From Gemmatimonadota bacterium (GTDB taxonomy: Bacteria > Gemmatimonadota > Gemmatimonadetes > Longimicrobiales > Gaopeijiaceae), in the NCBI GenBank assembly GCA_022560615.1, contig JADFSR010000010.1, positions 1-64,000 of the forward strand: a DNA stretch of 64,000 nucleotides, written 5' to 3'. Shown piece by piece: positions 7,752 through 17,138 of this stretch (position 1 is its first letter; each line of letters begins with the position of its first letter). The notes under the pieces were generated by a model. That model saw nothing but the letters and a program-made list of their open reading frames with translations. It had not been told where the DNA came from and did no database searches. Both the position numbers and the translations under genes were made by a program.

Positions 7752-9557
7752 ATGGCCGAAGTCGACGCATTCCCCGAAGAAGAGGCTCTGGGGAAGGCCT
7801 ACGACGCGCGCCTGATGAGGCGCCTGGTCCGGTACCTCTTGCCGTACCGATGGCAGGTGGCGCTCGCGATTCTCGTGCTGCTACTCGCGTCGGCGACCCA
7901 GGTCGTCGGGCCTTGGCTCACGCAGCTCATTATCGATGAGGCGATACCCCGAGGGGACCGTGAGTATCTCGCGCTCCTGGCTGTGGGCTTCCTGGCGGCG
8001 ATCCTGCTCGGGGTCGTGCTGCAATACGCGCAAGCGATCATCACGACCTGGCTCGGTCAGTCGGTGATGTACGACCTACGCGCCGAGATCTTCGAGAAGC
8101 TGCAGCGCATCGATCTGCGCTACTACGACAAGAATCCGGTCGGGCGTCTCATGACGCGCATGACGAACGATGTCGAGACGCTCAACACGCTGTTCAGCTC
8201 GGGTCTGGTCACGGTATTCGGCGACATCTTCATGCTCACGTTCATCGTGATCGCGATGCTGAGGATGAATTGGCAGCTCGCGCTGGTGTCGTTCAGCGTG
8301 CTACCCCTCGTCTTCTTCGCGGCCTTCCTATTTCGAGCCAAGATCCGCCGAGCATACCGGGACATCCGTGTGCGCATCGCTCGCATGAACGCGTTTCTGC
8401 ACGAGCGCCTCACGGGCGTAAGGGTCGTGCAGCTCTTCAACCGCGAAGAGGCCGACGCGGCCAAGCACGCCGAGTTGAACCGCGACTACCTCGACGCACA
8501 TCTCCGGTCGATCACCTACTACGCGCTCTTCTTCCCGGTCATCCAGTTCTTCACCGCGCTGGCGCTCGCGTCGATCATCTGGTATGGCGGCCTGCGTACA
8601 CTCGACGGCGTGCTGACGGTCGGTGTCGTAACCGCGTTCCTCCAGTACTCGCGCAGCTTTTTCCGCCCCATCCAGGACCTATCCGAGAAGTACAATCTGC
8701 TCCAGGGCGCGATGGCTTCCTCGGAGCGTGTCTTTCAGCTGCTGGACGAGAAGATCGTGATCGCGGATCCCCCCCGACCGATCGCGCTTCCGTCGGAGAC
8801 GTCCGGCCGCATCGAGTTCCGGGACGTGTGGTTCGCGTATGCGAACGACTCAGAGGGTGAACCCGACTGGGTGCTCAAGGGCGTGAGCTTCACGGTCGAG
8901 CCCGGAGAGAAGGTCGCCATCGTCGGCCACACGGGCGCCGGCAAGACGACGATCATCAACTTGCTGATGCGTTTCTACGAGGTGAATCGCGGTCAGATCC
9001 TGCTGGACGACACGCCGATCGACGCAGTGAAGCTCGACGATCTGAGGAAGCGCATCGCTTTGGTGCTGCAGGACGTCTTCCTCTTCAGCCAGGACGTAGC
9101 ATACAACATCCGGCTCGGCTCGCCGCACATCGACGACGCACAGATCCGCGCTGCGGCTGAACGCGTCGGTGCAGCGCCCTTCATCGCTCGGCTCAGGGAC
9201 GGCTACGACCAGGCGCTGGGAGAGCGGGGCTCGTCGCTGTCGGTGGGCGAGCGGCAGCTCGTCAGCTTCGCGCGGGCGCTTGCATTCGACCCGGAGATCC
9301 TGGTGCTCGACGAGGCAACGAGCTCGGTGGACTCGGAGATCGAGGCTCAAATCGAAGCCGCCACGGACGAGCTCCTGCGGGGCCGCACGTCGCTCGTGAT
9401 CGCGCACCGACTCTCCACGGTGCGGAATGCCGACCGACTCATCGTACTCCATCACGGGGAAGTGCACGAAGAGGGCACACACGAGCAACTGCTCGAGGCG
9501 AACGGCTTGTACGCGCGCCTGCACGAACTGCAGTTCGCGGCCGCCTTAGGCGTATAG
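7752..9557 (+). CDS. ABC exporter, fused membrane and ATPase domains
   Basis: A 601-aa half-transporter of the lipid/multidrug exporter class. Residues 30-320 contain six membrane spans with the intracellular loop signature YYDKNPVGRLMTRMTNDVE. The ATPase domain has Walker A GHTGAGKTT at about 392, signature LSVGERQ (Ser-Val in place of Ser-Gly) near 495, Walker B ILVLDEAT near 516 and the H-loop AHR. The ATG at 7752 is preferred over an upstream start at 7650 because it directly precedes the conserved charged N-terminus. The substrate cannot be told from sequence. It works as a homodimer or with a partner; the other exporter is at 15168. Confidence 0.9.
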   Translation: MAEVDAFPEEEALGKAYDARLMRRLVRYLLPYRWQVALAILVLLLASATQVVGPWLTQLIIDEAIPRGDREYLALLAVGFLAAILLGVVLQYAQAIITTWLGQSVMYDLRAEIFEKLQRIDLRYYDKNPVGRLMTRMTNDVETLNTLFSSGLVTVFGDIFMLTFIVIAMLRMNWQLALVSFSVLPLVFFAAFLFRAKIRRAYRDIRVRIARMNAFLHERLTGVRVVQLFNREEADAAKHAELNRDYLDAHLRSITYYALFFPVIQFFTALALASIIWYGGLRTLDGVLTVGVVTAFLQYSRSFFRPIQDLSEKYNLLQGAMASSERVFQLLDEKIVIADPPRPIALPSETSGRIEFRDVWFAYANDSEGEPDWVLKGVSFTVEPGEKVAIVGHTGAGKTTIINLLMRFYEVNRGQILLDDTPIDAVKLDDLRKRIALVLQDVFLFSQDVAYNIRLGSPHIDDAQIRAAAERVGAAPFIARLRDGYDQALGERGSSLSVGERQLVSFARALAFDPEILVLDEATSSVDSEIEAQIEAATDELLRGRTSLVIAHRLSTVRNADRLIVLHHGEVHEEGTHEQLLEANGLYARLHELQFAAALGV

Positions 9558-9610
9558 CCGCCGGGGACCTCCGCACAAGTAGGGCACGCCGCGTTACGGC
9601 ATGAGGTTCG

Positions 9611-10984
9611 CTATCGAACCTCTGTACTGTCGAGCAGCTGATACCGGCGCGACAGAGGGATGATCTCGCCCGCGACGCGTATAAGTGGCTCCGCGGTGAA
9701 TCCCCCTTTGGGCTCCAGCGCGTCCTGCGTGTAAGAGCTGCCGGGATTCCAGAGAATCCACTCTTCGACACCGGCGTCGTACGTGGCCTGGATCTGCGCC
9801 CTCACTTCCGGCGCGCCGTACTTCGGCTCACCGAGAGAGAAATCCTGGAGCCACGGTCGGGTCATGCCTGCCCCGTCCACCAGGGCGGACCGCCGCAAAG
9901 CGTCCCGCAACGCGCGTCTCACGATCTCGTAGGGATGGGCGTTCGGCGAGTCGAAACCGAAGGAGCCCGGCCAATAGTGGCTCGGGTATACCATGGGTAG
10001 CGCGACATCGACGACGTCGATGAACGACTCCCACACCTGACCGATGCCGACGTCGCTCGACGCCGATGTCGTGACACCGAAGACGTCCGCGGTGACTTCG
10101 ACGCCGAGATCGGCGAGCCCGTCACGGGTGTACTCCAGGAACGCGCGAATCGCGTCGGGCTTGGATCGGCCAGCCGCGCCGGGATAGGTCGCCCGTTCCC
10201 GGTCCGAGACCGGCGAATCCGGGAAGCGCACATAGTCCCACTGGATCTCGGGGAACCCCAGCAGCGCAACCTCACGCGCGAGCGCCACGTGGTACTCCCA
10301 GACCTCGGTGTTGTACGGGTTGAGCCACACGATGCCGTTGCCGTCCACCCACACGCCGCCCGCCGTGTCCTGCACCGCGAGTTCGGGCCGGGCCGAGGTC
10401 AGCAGCGGATCCTTCACGACCACGATGCGCGCGATCGGGTAGATGCCCGCCTCCTCCAGCCGTTCGAGGACCCCGGGCAGATCCCGGATCCGGATCTCCT
10501 CCGTCGCACCGATCTCGTGCGCGGCCGGGAGCTCGGTACGGTGGCTGACGTACCCTGAGGCGTCCTTGATATCGATCACAAAGGTGTTGATCTCCGTGCG
10601 CGCGGCGAGCTCGAGTAGCCCTGCCAAGCGATTTCGGGAGCCAGCCGCCCACGCGTTCACGTAGAGCCCACGCACCTTGTCCGGATGAGGGAAGCGTGCG
10701 CCGTCCGTGGTCACCACCTTGCTTCCCTCGGCATCCCCCACCGGAGCCACAGAATCACCACTCGCGTCGGCAACCTCGGTTATCTCCACCTGTGCAGCGG
10801 CGGGAAGCTCGGGCAGGGTCGACACGTCCGCCGAGTCCGGTATCGCCTGCGAAACCGACGGATCCGCCCGCGGCCGGTCGAATGTTGGAGGACCGGCCTC
10901 GCACGCCGCAAAAAAAGCCGCGCACAGTGCGAGAAGCGTGAAGGAGATCCTAGAAGGGGGGCTCGTACGCGGGGGGCTCGGCAC
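9611..10984 (-). CDS. Lipoprotein with putative glycoside hydrolase (DUF4015-like) domain
   Basis: A protein of about 457 aa. The N-terminus has a hydrophobic stretch ending in a lipobox (FAAC), so it is probably an outer- or inner-membrane lipoprotein. From about residue 95 it matches the DUF4015/putative glycoside hydrolase barrel: VRGLYVNAWAAGS, INTFVIDIKDASGYVSH, IYPIARIVVVKDPLL, EIQWDYVRFPDS, PMVYPSHYWPGSFG and EEWILWNPGSSY. Acidic residues in the barrel strands could be catalytic, but activity of this family is not established. GTG at 10984 is the likeliest start, 8 nt after the rhodanese stop, so it is the last gene of waaA-rhodanese-this operon. Confidence 0.8.
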   Translation of the reverse strand: MPSPPRTSPPSRISFTLLALCAAFFAACEAGPPTFDRPRADPSVSQAIPDSADVSTLPELPAAAQVEITEVADASGDSVAPVGDAEGSKVVTTDGARFPHPDKVRGLYVNAWAAGSRNRLAGLLELAARTEINTFVIDIKDASGYVSHRTELPAAHEIGATEEIRIRDLPGVLERLEEAGIYPIARIVVVKDPLLTSARPELAVQDTAGGVWVDGNGIVWLNPYNTEVWEYHVALAREVALLGFPEIQWDYVRFPDSPVSDRERATYPGAAGRSKPDAIRAFLEYTRDGLADLGVEVTADVFGVTTSASSDVGIGQVWESFIDVVDVALPMVYPSHYWPGSFGFDSPNAHPYEIVRRALRDALRRSALVDGAGMTRPWLQDFSLGEPKYGAPEVRAQIQATYDAGVEEWILWNPGSSYTQDALEPKGGFTAEPLIRVAGEIIPLSRRYQLLDSTEVR

Positions 10985-10992
10985 CGGGAGGA

Positions 10993-11331
10993 TCAGTATG
11001 ACTGGAGCGTGGGGTCGACTTCCTCTCTCCACGCCATCACGCCCCCACACAGGTTCAGCACGCTCGAGAAGCCAGCCTCCAACAGCAGCTTCGCCGCCCA
11101 CTCGCTCCGCTGACCACTTCTGCAGTAGAGCACGATCTCATCCTCCGGATCGAGCTCGGTTATGCGGTCCATGAACTCACCCGTTGGAATCAGGACCTGG
11201 CCATGCTGCGGAAGGTCGGCGATCGTGGGCTCGTGGGGCTCGCGCACGTCGACGAGCACCGGCACGTCACCCGCGCCGAACCTCTGGTTCAGCTCGGTCG
11301 GCGTGATCTCGGGGACGGCGTCTTGGTTCAT
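10993..11331 (-). CDS. Rhodanese-like domain protein
   Basis: A 112-aa single-domain rhodanese. VLVDVREPHEP marks the N-terminal half and VLYCRSGQRSEWAAK the active loop with catalytic Cys in CRSGQR, followed by LCGGVMAWREEVDP. The start MNQDAVPEITP overlaps the waaA stop by 4 nt (ATGA). Single-domain rhodaneses transfer sulfane sulfur; the partner here is unknown. The link to lipid A sugar transfer upstream is only by operon position. Confidence 0.9.
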   Translation of the reverse strand: MNQDAVPEITPTELNQRFGAGDVPVLVDVREPHEPTIADLPQHGQVLIPTGEFMDRITELDPEDEIVLYCRSGQRSEWAAKLLLEAGFSSVLNLCGGVMAWREEVDPTLQSY

Positions 11332-12635
11332 GCGCTCGGGGGTTGCAAGAGCTCGGAGAGGACGGCGGCGGTGCGACTGGCGGCGCCCAGATGACCTTGA
11401 ATATAGCCGAACGCGCATTCCGCGGCGTGCTCGCGCGGGCCGGCGTCGGTGAGCCACGTGAGCAGGGCTTCCACGAGCGTGTCGCGGCTCACTACGGATC
11501 GGGCCGCATCAGCGGCCATCAAGTCCGCGGCCGCTCTCGAGCCGTGGTGCCTCGGCCCGAACAGGACCGGCAGCCGGGCCGCGGCCGGCTCCAGCACCGA
11601 GTGCAGACCCGCTGCATGGAAGCCTCCGCCCACGTACGCAACCCGGCCTATCGTGTACAGGTCGGCGAGCGCGCCCACTCGATCGACGACGACCGCGTCC
11701 ACGCCGTGTACCGACCCGGACTCCTCGACGCCCGACAGCGTCGCCGTGCACCATCCGTCCGCCTCCAGACGTCGGCACAGCACCCGTACGTGGCCCTGAT
11801 TCGGCTCGTGCGGTGCGAGGACTAGCCGAAGGTCCGGCACGCGCTCCCGAACGATCTCGAGCGCCGGGATGAGCACATCCTCGTCCGAGGTCCAAGTCGA
11901 GCCCGCCACCACGGTCGGGCGAGCTTCGGCGTGGAAGGGCGCCAGGAACGGCGCGGCCGGGTCGGCAGAACGGGCCCGTTCGGCAGCCGAGTCGATGCCG
12001 GGGTCTCCGGTCACCGAGAGCGCGCCCTCTCGCACGCCGAGCAACCGCAGACGCGTCGCATCCTCGTCGGCGACCGCGCAGGCGCTCCGCAAGGCGCGCC
12101 AGCTCGGAGCCAGGAGCGCACGCGCCGCCGGACGTAACCTGCTCGAGCCCTCCACCACTGTCCCCGCCACCAAGGCGATGTCGATGCCCCGGCGAACCGA
12201 CTCGTCCACCAGGACCGGCCACACCTCGGTCTTGGTGAAGACGATCAGTTCAGGGGACATGGCGTCCAGCACCTGCCCGATCGGCCCTGGCAGGTCCCAC
12301 GGCAGATAGCTTGCGACGTCCACTGACATCTGGCTCGCGAGCCGAGCCGCTGAGGGTGAAAAATGCGTGAACGCGATCTGCACGCCGGGGTCACGCTCTC
12401 GCAGTGCCTCGATCACAGACAGAGCTTGCAAGCCCTCGCCTACGGAAGGCGCATGGAACCAGACAGTCGGCCGCGCGGCATCGCGCTGCTCTTTCCCCCA
12501 ACGGGCGAGCTTCTCGTGCGCGGACCTCCGACCCGCAAGGCCCCGTGCGAGCTTGGAAGAGCCAGGGCCCACGAGCCGGCTGGCGGCGCGGGCCAAACTC
12601 AGCACCACCTTGTATGTGGCGAGGGTTACACTCAT
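11328..12635 (-). CDS. waaA: 3-deoxy-D-manno-octulosonic acid (Kdo) transferase
   Basis: A 435-aa GT30 enzyme that adds Kdo to lipid IVA at the inner membrane, which shows that the organism makes LPS. Visible features are an N-terminal hydrophobic segment, WFHAPSVGEGLQA with the catalytic Glu, FTKTEVWPVL (variant of the usual ETELWP), VAGSTWTSDEDVLI, LVLAPHEPNQG and YVGGGFHAAGLHSVLEPAA. ATG at 12635 is chosen; the alternative at 12665 adds ten residues. It leads an operon with rhodanese and the DUF4015-like lipoprotein. Confidence 0.92.
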   Translation of the reverse strand: MSVTLATYKVVLSLARAASRLVGPGSSKLARGLAGRRSAHEKLARWGKEQRDAARPTVWFHAPSVGEGLQALSVIEALRERDPGVQIAFTHFSPSAARLASQMSVDVASYLPWDLPGPIGQVLDAMSPELIVFTKTEVWPVLVDESVRRGIDIALVAGTVVEGSSRLRPAARALLAPSWRALRSACAVADEDATRLRLLGVREGALSVTGDPGIDSAAERARSADPAAPFLAPFHAEARPTVVAGSTWTSDEDVLIPALEIVRERVPDLRLVLAPHEPNQGHVRVLCRRLEADGWCTATLSGVEESGSVHGVDAVVVDRVGALADLYTIGRVAYVGGGFHAAGLHSVLEPAAARLPVLFGPRHHGSRAAADLMAADAARSVVSRDTLVEALLTWLTDAGPREHAAECAFGYIQGHLGAASRTAAVLSELLQPPSA

Positions 12636-12679
12636 GCTCAGAGCATAGATTGGCACGAGAGGCACCGGTAGATTAACGC

Positions 12680-12880
12680 ATGAACTTCCAGGTGACCGCG
12701 CGTCATGGGGGAAAGTACCAGCGCTACCACACGTACCTCGTGGACGCGCCCGACGCCAAGGCCGCGCTGCGAGCGGCGGCCGCTGAACTACCCGACGACA
12801 TCGCTCCCGAGACCGATCTCATCGAGATTCGCATAGCGGTCGATCCGGACAAGAGGATGTATATGGACGCCGAGGCGTAG
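12680..12880 (+). CDS. Small conserved-looking protein of unknown function
   Basis: A 66-residue protein (MNFQVTARHGGKYQRYHTY...) with balanced charge and no signal peptide or membrane span. The pattern of alternating hydrophobic residues followed by an Ala-rich helix (DAKAALRAAAAELPDD) suggests a small alpha/beta domain. It is divergent from waaA, whose start is 44 bp away, and precedes the SPFH gene by 75 bp. Coding is supported by strong third-position GC in this frame. No family is recognised. Confidence 0.6.
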   Translation: MNFQVTARHGGKYQRYHTYLVDAPDAKAALRAAAAELPDDIAPETDLIEIRIAVDPDKRMYMDAEA

Positions 12881-12955
12881 AAGAACCGCCGCAGGTCTTA
12901 CGTATCGATAGCACAACATCTGCTCTACACACGGCGAACGCCGTAGGAGTCAACG

Positions 12956-13858
12956 ATGAACGTCATCATCCCCTCCATATTCCTGATCGTGCTGGGTGCG
13001 GTCATCTTCGTGGTCGGCCCCAAGGCCGCCAAACCCGGCACGGAGGGCTACACCAAGTTGGCGGGGCTCGGCGCAATGGTCGGCGGCCTCCTCCTGATGC
13101 TGAGCAGTGGTGTTACGGTCATCGGGGTGGGTGAAGTCGGTGTGAAGCACTTCCTCGGCAAGATCAACATGACGCCCCTCGAGCAGGGCGTGCACCTCAT
13201 CAATCCGCTCGCGAGCGTCGAGAAGATGTCGGTGCGTGAGCAGGCGCATCCACCGGACGGAGGCGTGGAGCGCATCGAAGCCCAGACCAGCGAACAGCTC
13301 AACATCTCGCTCGAAATCTCGATCATCTTCAAGATCGATGGAGCCAACGCGCCCAATCTCTTCGCGACCATCGGAAGCGAGAACCAGATCAAGAGAAGCA
13401 TCGTGCTGAATGCGGTCCGCAACGGCGTGCGGGACGCTTTGGCAACCAGGTCGATCAACGAGATTTTCTCGCCGGATCGTCGCGAGATCGCCAACGATAT
13501 GAAGCGCGAGATCCAGACCAAAGCAGGGGATCGCATCGAGGTGGTAGACGTGTTCGTGCGCGACGTGCAGGCGCCGGCGACGGTCCGCCAGGCGATCGAA
13601 GACAAGCTCGCACGCGAACAGCAGGTCGCCGCGGAGGCGTTCCAGACCGAAATCATCCGTGAGCGAGCGCAGCAGGAGGTCGAAGCGGCCAAGGGCATCG
13701 CCGAAGCACAGCTGATCATCACGGCGGGTCTTACGCCCGCGTACCTGACGTACCACTACATCGAGCAGCTCGCGCACCTGCCCCCTGGCTCGGTCGTGTA
13801 CGTGCCGACCGAAGGTGGTATTCCGCTCATGCGGAATTTGGGCGGCGGCGGAAACTAG
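12956..13858 (+). CDS. Prohibitin/SPFH-domain membrane protein
   Basis: A 300-aa band-7 family protein. Residues 4-20 and about 33-52 are hydrophobic, anchoring the protein; the SPFH domain follows with GEVGVKHFLGKI, EQGVHLINPLASVEKM, LEISIIFKID and VVDVFVRDVQAP. A helical region RAQQEVEAAKGIAEAQLII is the prohibitin coiled coil. These proteins form large membrane rings that scaffold proteases or organise lipid domains. It may be cotranscribed with the following aminopeptidase (46 bp gap). Confidence 0.88.
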   Translation: MNVIIPSIFLIVLGAVIFVVGPKAAKPGTEGYTKLAGLGAMVGGLLLMLSSGVTVIGVGEVGVKHFLGKINMTPLEQGVHLINPLASVEKMSVREQAHPPDGGVERIEAQTSEQLNISLEISIIFKIDGANAPNLFATIGSENQIKRSIVLNAVRNGVRDALATRSINEIFSPDRREIANDMKREIQTKAGDRIEVVDVFVRDVQAPATVRQAIEDKLAREQQVAAEAFQTEIIRERAQQEVEAAKGIAEAQLIITAGLTPAYLTYHYIEQLAHLPPGSVVYVPTEGGIPLMRNLGGGGN

Positions 13859-13904
13859 ACAGGTGGACTGAAACCGAAGCGCCGTCGGGACGGTACTCGG
13901 AGGC

Positions 13905-15023
13905 ATGACGACCGAGACCCCCGACGACGCTTCTTCTTCGCCCGAAAGGAAACACCGCCGCCGGGGGCTCCTCCGTGCGGGCCTGGCCATCGCTGTGCTC
14001 GCGCTCGTCGCGAGTTGTTCGGCGTGCTCCCCGATCTATGTGATCAAGGCGGGCATAGCGGAGATGCACATCCTGCGTGCCCGGCGAGACATCCCGGAGG
14101 TGCTGAACGATCAGACCGTCGATCCGGTCACGAGGGGAAAGCTCTCCTTCGTGTTCGAGGCCCGGCGCTTCGCGGCGGACGAGCTCGGTATAGACGTCGG
14201 TGACGCGTACACGATGTTCACCCAGCTCGAACGGGATACCCTCGCGCTGGTGGTCTCGGCCGCGCATAAGGACCGACTCGTTCCCAAGACGTGGTGGTTC
14301 CCCATCGTGGGCCGCATGCCGTACAAGGGCTTCTTCTCACTCGAGGACGCGCAGAAGCAACAGGCGGATCTCGAAGCCGAAGGCTACGACACGTACCTTC
14401 GCCCCACCGCAGCCTTCAGCACGCTCGGGTGGTTCAACGACCCGATTCTCTCGACCATGCTCCGCGCCGATGACGTTGAAGTGGTGGAGACCGTCCTGCA
14501 CGAACTCTCCCATCGGCATCTTTTCGTCTCGGGGCACGTCGGCTTCAACGAGAGCTTCGCGACCTTCGTGGGGCGAGCGGGGGCAGCTCAGTTCTTCTGC
14601 ACGCGCGACGGGGGCGGGCCCGACACGCTGAAATGTCTGCGTGCTCAGGCTCGTTGGCGGGACTATCAGCGCTTCAGCGTCTTCATCGATGAGATGATGG
14701 AAGAGCTGAACGCGATCTACGACGACACCGGGCTCATCTACGACCAGAAGGTCTCACGACGAGGCGGGGTATTCGAGCGATCGCTCGCGCGCTTCGATGC
14801 CGATGTGGCACCGACCTTCGAGTCGGTCACGTTCAGCGGTTTCCGCAACACGCCGCTCAACAACGCCACGCTGCTCGCGCGCGTGCGCTACTACCACAGG
14901 CTGCCCGACTTCGCGGCACTACTGGATGCTCGAGGCGGTGATCTTGCGGCGGTCCTGGAGGAGCTGAAGAGCAGCGCCGGCACGGTCGAGGATCCGTTCG
15001 AGATGTTGCCCGGCGGCGGCTGA
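13905..15023 (+). CDS. Predicted zinc aminopeptidase (PF10023-like)
   Basis: A 372-aa protein with an N-terminal hydrophobic signal ending in SCSAC, suggesting export and perhaps lipidation. It carries the gluzincin motif HELSH at residues 199-203 and the downstream GFNESFATFVG, whose Glu would be the third zinc ligand. VIKAGIAEMHILRARRDIPEVL near the N-terminus is typical of the putative aminopeptidase family PF10023. Function is predicted from the family only. A 145-bp gap with an unusual repeat follows before the convergent ABC exporter gene. Confidence 0.85.
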   Translation: MTTETPDDASSSPERKHRRRGLLRAGLAIAVLALVASCSACSPIYVIKAGIAEMHILRARRDIPEVLNDQTVDPVTRGKLSFVFEARRFAADELGIDVGDAYTMFTQLERDTLALVVSAAHKDRLVPKTWWFPIVGRMPYKGFFSLEDAQKQQADLEAEGYDTYLRPTAAFSTLGWFNDPILSTMLRADDVEVVETVLHELSHRHLFVSGHVGFNESFATFVGRAGAAQFFCTRDGGGPDTLKCLRAQARWRDYQRFSVFIDEMMEELNAIYDDTGLIYDQKVSRRGGVFERSLARFDADVAPTFESVTFSGFRNTPLNNATLLARVRYYHRLPDFAALLDARGGDLAAVLEELKSSAGTVEDPFEMLPGGG

Positions 15024-15047
15024 CGAGGGTTACGTCACATCGAGGGC

Positions 15048-15161
15048 GCTCAAATCGAGTGCCAGGCAAGGCGGGCGAGCACGACGACCGAGGAGTAGCA
15101 ACGCTACTTCGCAGGTCGTCGAGCGGAGCCCAACGAGCATGGTGCCGATTTCAGCGTCCTC
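15048..15161. repeat. Intergenic hairpin repeat, related to the 61.9-62.2 kb element
   Basis: The outer ends, CGCTCAAATCG and CGATTTCAGCG, are near-perfect inverted repeats. Inside lie CAGGCAAGG and a nested hairpin made of GACGACC/GGTCGTC and AGTAGC/GCTACT. The order CAGGCAAGG, ACGACGA, GGAGT, AGC-nnn-GCTAC recurs on the minus strand of the element at 61920-62221. It lies between convergent genes, so a role as transcription terminator is possible. No protein is encoded. Confidence 0.6.
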
Positions 15162-15167
15162 GCGCGG

Positions 15168-16922
15168 TCAGATGCGTGCCTGCACCGTATAGAGCTGGTG
15201 GTACCTACCCTCGCGCGCGAGCAGTTCATCGTGCTTGCCACGCTCGACGATCTCGCCATCCTCGATGACCAGAATCAGGTCGGCGCGCTGAATCGTGGAG
15301 AGGCGGTGCGCGATCACGACGGTGGTGCGGCCGCGAAGGAGCTGGTTGAGGCTCTTCTGGATGAGCGCCTCGCTCTCGGTATCCAGGCTCGATGTCGCCT
15401 CGTCGAGCAGCAGGATATTCGGGTTCGCGAGCAACGCACGTGCGATCGTCACGCGCTGTCGCTGTCCACCGGACAGCTTGACTCCGCGCTCGCCGATGAT
15501 CGTATCGAGACCGTCGGGGAAGCGATCCGTGAATTCCGACACGTACGCCTGATCGGCGGCTTCTCGAACATCGTGCTCGCTCGCGTCCGCGCGCGCAAAG
15601 AGGAGGTTCTCGCGGATGGTGCCATCGAACAGGAAGTCGTCCTGGAGCACGAGGCCGAGCTGGTCCCGGTAGGTCGAGAGCTTCACCTCCCGGAGATCGA
15701 TGCCGTCGACGAGCACCCTACCCTCGTCGGGCTCCAGGAACGTGGCAGCGAGTCCCGCGAGCGTCGACTTGCCCGAGCCCGAGCTGCCGACGAGCGCGAT
15801 CACGGTTCCGGGTGTCGCCTTGAACGAGACGTTCTTGAGGACCGGCTTGTCTTCGTCGTAGCGGAAGCTCACGTCCTCGAACTCGACATGGCCGTTGATC
15901 GGCGGCATCTCGATCGTGCGTCTCGGGTCGTCGTCCTCTCGGGGCCAGGAGAGCAGCTCGGCGGTTCGGTCGAGTCCCGCGAACGCCTCGGTCATCTGGG
16001 TCCCGATGTTCGCCATCTGGACGACCGGTGCGATGAGGAAGCCGAGGAAGAGCGTGAAGGAGAAGAACTCCCCCTCGGTGAGCTGGCCTAGAAGGATCAA
16101 ATGGCCGCCGTACCCCATGACCATCACGCCCGCGAGGCCCATGAAGAACGCCCCCAGGCTGGTCACCAGGCTCGACGTCTTGAGCGTCGTCTTCACGTTC
16201 TCGAAGATGCGCATGACGCCGGCGTGGAAGATCTCGCCTTCCTTGTCGACCGCATGAAAGCCCTTGATGACGCGGATGCCACCGAGCGCCTCCGTGAGCC
16301 GGCCCGTGACCTCCGCCCGGATCGCCCCCCGCTCGCGGAACGCGGGGCGTAGCGTTTGGAACGCCTTGGTCGAGACGAACGCGAAGGCAGCCAGGGGACC
16401 GAGGGCGAGCAGCGTCATCACGGGGCTCATGCTGACCAGGAAGACGATCGCGACGATCGCGGTCACGGGCCCGCCGACGAGTTGCACGAGCCCAGTGCCT
16501 ACGAGGTTCCGCACGCCCTCGACGTCGTCCATGATGCGAGACACCAGCTCACCCGACTTCGTATTGTCGAACACGCGCACCGGGAGCTGGAGCACGTGCT
16601 TCTGCACGTCCGCTCGCAAGGTCGCGATGAGGTGCTGCGCCTCGACGCTCATCAGCATCGTCAGCGCGTAGGACGTGGCAGATTGGATGATCACCGCCAC
16701 CATCACCCCCCCGAGCAACACCCCCAGCATGGTCCGATCGCCATTGGCGAGCACGTCGTCGATCAGGGGCCGCATCGACCAAGGCAGGACGAGCCCGCTG
16801 ATGCGATTGAGCAGGATCAAGAAGAGCCCGAAGGAGATGAGTTTCCTGCGGGGCCAGATGAACTCTTTGAACGCGCTCTTGAGACTCGCGCGTGAGATTT
16901 TTTTCTTTTTGGGCTCGGACAT
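15168..16922 (-). CDS. ABC exporter, MsbA/lipid-exporter type
   Basis: A 584-aa fused half-transporter. A lysine-rich N-terminus (SEPKKKKISRAS) precedes six membrane spans; the coupling-loop region VRVFDNTKSGELVSRIMDDVE is visible. The ATPase part has Walker A GSSGSGKST near residue 376, signature LSGGQRQR near 482, Walker B ILLLDEATSSLD and the H-loop AHRLST. ATG at 16922 is chosen over in-frame starts up to 17081, which run through leader sequence. MsbA-like lipid A export is plausible in an LPS-bearing cell, but substrate cannot be read from sequence. Divergent from leuS across 216 bp. Confidence 0.9.
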   Translation of the reverse strand: MSEPKKKKISRASLKSAFKEFIWPRRKLISFGLFLILLNRISGLVLPWSMRPLIDDVLANGDRTMLGVLLGGVMVAVIIQSATSYALTMLMSVEAQHLIATLRADVQKHVLQLPVRVFDNTKSGELVSRIMDDVEGVRNLVGTGLVQLVGGPVTAIVAIVFLVSMSPVMTLLALGPLAAFAFVSTKAFQTLRPAFRERGAIRAEVTGRLTEALGGIRVIKGFHAVDKEGEIFHAGVMRIFENVKTTLKTSSLVTSLGAFFMGLAGVMVMGYGGHLILLGQLTEGEFFSFTLFLGFLIAPVVQMANIGTQMTEAFAGLDRTAELLSWPREDDDPRRTIEMPPINGHVEFEDVSFRYDEDKPVLKNVSFKATPGTVIALVGSSGSGKSTLAGLAATFLEPDEGRVLVDGIDLREVKLSTYRDQLGLVLQDDFLFDGTIRENLLFARADASEHDVREAADQAYVSEFTDRFPDGLDTIIGERGVKLSGGQRQRVTIARALLANPNILLLDEATSSLDTESEALIQKSLNQLLRGRTTVVIAHRLSTIQRADLILVIEDGEIVERGKHDELLAREGRYHQLYTVQARI

Positions 16923-17138
16923 CTGGAAACGGTGTGGCAACGGCGGGTGGGCGACGTGACGGCGCGCCTGGGTGCAAGAACATAGACTCCTGACGGGAAT
17001 CCTCCGAGACGTCATCGGATCTGGCACGCCACACGCCTTGGGCCACCCACCCCGTCCCTTTAGCTTGGGACTTCTTTGCAACCGACCCCAGTCGAGGGCG
17101 CCCGCGGGCGTTCGCCATCACGAGTCGTCGGCACACCA

